Shown here piece by piece: positions 62,055 through 64,000 of a stretch of DNA of 64,000 bases. The stretch spans positions 1,984,001-2,048,000 of the forward strand of contig OZ250155.1 of assembly GCA_965237775.1 (NCBI GenBank), read 5' to 3'. Below the pieces are notes generated by a model. That model was not told the DNA's origin, did not search any database, and saw nothing but the letters and a program-made list of their open reading frames with translations. This stretch comes from CATOSP01 sp965237775. GTDB taxonomy: Bacteria; Chloroflexota; Dehalococcoidia; Lucifugimonadales; UBA3495. How positions within the stretch are numbered: position 1 is the stretch's first letter; every line of letters begins with the position of its first letter. The translations under genes were made by a program, and so were the position numbers.

Positions 62055-63374
62055 TTGGCCCGCACTCTTCCCTATGGCGACATGGATAAAATACTATCCT
62101 TGGCCAAGCGCCGGGGGTTCGTATTTCAGAGCAGCGAGGTCTACGGGGGCCTCGCCTCGACCTGGGACTACGGTCCCCTCGGCGTCGAGCTAAAGCGCCA
62201 CGTCCGAGAGGCGTGGTGGCGCTCGACCGTCCTGGAGCGCGATGACATGGTGGGGCTGGACGCCGCCATCTTGATGCATCCCAAGGCGTGGGTCGCCAGC
62301 GGCCATGTGGCGAACTTCTCGGACCCCATGGTCGAATGCCGCGGTTGCAACCTGCGCTACCGCGCCGACCACATTGAAACCGACACCTGCCCTTCTTGCG
62401 GCGGAGACCTCACCGGCCCGAGGCGGTTTAACCTGATGTTCCGCACCTTCATGGGCCCCGTGGAAGACAGCGCCCACGAGGTCTACTTGAGGCCGGAGAC
62501 CGCCCAGGGAATCTTCGTGAACTTTGGCAACGTGCTCAACTCCAGCCGGAAGAAACTCCCCTTTGGAATCGCTCAGATCGGAAAGGCGTTTCGCAACGAG
62601 ATTACCCCGGGCAACTTCACCTTCCGCACCCGCGAATTCGAGCAAATGGAGGTGGAGTTCTTTATCAAACCGGGCACCAATGGCGAATGGCTTCATAGCT
62701 GGCTCAATTCCCGGCTGGAATGGTACGTCTGCCACGGCATCCGCCGCGACAATCTGCGGCTAAGGCAGCACGCATCCGATGAGCTAGCCCACTACGCCAA
62801 TGATTGCTACGACATCGAATACCGCTTCCCCTGGGGCTGGGCGGAGTTGGAGGGCATAGCCGACCGGACGGACTTCGACCTCCGGCAGCATTCCCAGTCC
62901 AGCGGAGAGGACCTTTCCTATTTCGATGACGAAACCCAAAGCCGGTACTTCCCCCACGTGATCGAACCGTCGGGCGGACTGGACAGAGCCGTCCTCGCCT
63001 TCTGGCTGGACTCCTACGACGAAGAGCCCGACGGCAACGCCACTCGGGTTGTCTTGCACCTACACCGCAAGCTGGCCCCGTACACAGTCGCCGTCTTGCC
63101 CTTGAGCCGCAACGCCCGGCTGACCCCGACTGCGCGGGAGATATACGCTCAACTAAGGCGGCATTTCACCGTGCAATACGACGATGCCCAGAGCATTGGC
63201 CGCAGGTACCGGCGGCAGGACGAGATAGGCACGCCCTTCTGCGTGACGGTTGACTTCGATAGCCTAGAAGACAGCCAGGTAACCATTCGAGACCGGGACA
63301 CCATGCACCAAAGCCGCGTAGCGATCGCCGAATTGGTCGCCACGCTTCAGGATAAAGTCGAACACGGCTGGTAG
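62055..63374 (+). CDS. glyS: Glycyl-tRNA synthetase, alpha2 type
   Basis: The 439-residue class II synthetase is of the single-chain (archaeal/eukaryotic-like) type. Motif 2 is FRNEITPGNFTFRTREFEQM, motif 1 lies near GLASTWDYGPLG, and a zinc-like CRGC...CPSC insertion (about 95-115) is present, with an anticodon-binding domain at the end. It charges tRNA-Gly. TTG start at 62055 with AGGAG six bases ahead. Confidence 0.95.
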   Translation: MARTLPYGDMDKILSLAKRRGFVFQSSEVYGGLASTWDYGPLGVELKRHVREAWWRSTVLERDDMVGLDAAILMHPKAWVASGHVANFSDPMVECRGCNLRYRADHIETDTCPSCGGDLTGPRRFNLMFRTFMGPVEDSAHEVYLRPETAQGIFVNFGNVLNSSRKKLPFGIAQIGKAFRNEITPGNFTFRTREFEQMEVEFFIKPGTNGEWLHSWLNSRLEWYVCHGIRRDNLRLRQHASDELAHYANDCYDIEYRFPWGWAELEGIADRTDFDLRQHSQSSGEDLSYFDDETQSRYFPHVIEPSGGLDRAVLAFWLDSYDEEPDGNATRVVLHLHRKLAPYTVAVLPLSRNARLTPTAREIYAQLRRHFTVQYDDAQSIGRRYRRQDEIGTPFCVTVDFDSLEDSQVTIRDRDTMHQSRVAIAELVATLQDKVEHGW

Positions 63375-63528
63375 CGTGACCGCCTTTCGGTCTCGCGTCG
63401 GCGGCGGACGTGTCAACCCACAGTTACACGGCGTCTCTCGAGGCGCGGTGTTTATCATAACGCCGGCGATTTACTGGAGTGATTATCTGATCGGTAGAAG
63501 AATGATGGGGAGGGTCTTATGACTGGGC

Positions 63529-64000
63529 GGGAAGTCGATCTAGATAGCGAGTCTCGTTTGCTGCGAGTAGTCGAGGCGATAGCGATCTCCCCCGAAGAGG
63601 CTATGGCCACCGTCGACGGGTACATGTCCCAAAGTAGGATACGCCACTCGACGGATTCCGAGTGGGACCACAAGATACGCGTAGCGGACAAAATCATCCA
63701 GCGGTACTCCAAGTATGCCATGGTGGTCGGGGCCGCAACTGGACTTCCAGCGGTGGTCCCGGGGCTCGGCACTCTGGTCTCGGCAGCGGGGAGCGCAGTC
63801 GCCGATGCGGCGGTTTCGATGAAGCTCCAGGTCGACATGTGCATGTGCCTGGCCCAGGTCTTTGGCAACGATGTCTCCACCGACGACGGACGCTACCTCG
63901 CCTTCCTAGTCGCAGCCACCGGCAGCGTCCAACGGGACGTGGAAGAGGACGGAGTAAGTGTAGGGTCTCAAGCCGGTGTCGATATGGTCCGGTCCTACCT
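63529..64000 (+). CDS. EcsC-family-like protein (truncated by window end)
   Basis: A frame starting ATG at 63529, behind GGGGAGGG, stays open to the end of the window (157 codons). It has a Gly/Ala-rich hydrophobic segment (VVGAATGLPAVVPGLGTLVSA) followed by DAAVSMKLQVDMCMCLA, like the membrane-associated EcsC/DUF697-type domain. The function is unknown and the C-terminus is not seen. Confidence 0.6.

Noticed and set aside
1..64000. tRNA or tRNA-Sec genes, rRNA genes, CRISPR arrays, insertion sequences
   Set aside because: None was recognised on reading the gene-free stretches. Absence of tRNA-Sec here says nothing about the rest of the genome.

Overview
The window looks like a chromosomal piece of a GC-rich bacterium, most probably a Chloroflexota member of the Dehalococcoidia/SAR202 type. 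This is an inference from gene content: a B. subtilis-like order rpoA-rplQ-truA-rplM-rpsI, an S12 protein with the monoderm-type insertion, zinc-type S14 and S4, an alpha2-type glycyl-tRNA synthetase, and many catabolic amidohydrolase, alpha/beta-hydrolase and acyl-CoA dehydrogenase genes. No 16S gene or other decisive marker is present.

Layout. 1-7.8 kb: a non-membrane PAS-GAF sensor kinase and NarL-type regulator, an alpha/beta hydrolase, a small zinc-ribbon protein, a small membrane protein and two metal-dependent amidohydrolases. 8.5-12.5 kb: a peptide-type ABC importer (lipoprotein plus two permeases) without ATPase genes. 12.9-22.0 kb: an HSL-type esterase and an epimerase, a VapBC-like pair, a YHS protein, two acyl-CoA dehydrogenases, a single-chain EtfB-EtfA electron-transfer flavoprotein and nicotinate phosphoribosyltransferase. 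22.2-29.8 kb: a promoter, a SAM-I riboswitch with a textbook terminator/antiterminator, then mtnA, mtnP, a rhodanese, ahcY, metK, a deiodinase-family gene interrupted by an in-frame TGA, and a phosphohexomutase.

29.8-50.7 kb: one co-directional minus-strand run combining the str, S10, spc and alpha operons (rpsL to rpoA-rplQ, then truA-rplM-rpsI). It lacks tuf, and several of its proteins carry acidic tails. Divergent from it at 50.8 kb are a sigma70-like promoter and a cobalamin riboswitch with terminator, controlling cbiE, cobN, an unrecognised 141-residue protein, cbtB, cbtA and a ChlI-ChlD-type chelatase subunit: a cobalt uptake and insertion operon. 59.8-61.6 kb is a more AT-rich restriction-modification pair (beta-class methyltransferase plus SmaI-like endonuclease). 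The end holds glycyl-tRNA synthetase and a truncated EcsC-like gene.

The most striking item is the gene at 27622-28392. The reading frame continues through one TGA, which lies exactly at the selenocysteine position of the iodothyronine deiodinase motif (FGSxT-U-PPF). Starting ten bases after that TGA is a 17-base hairpin with a GGU loop, placed and shaped like a bacterial SECIS element. It is therefore called as a deiodinase-like selenoprotein rather than two fragments, and it lies in the SAM-responsive operon.
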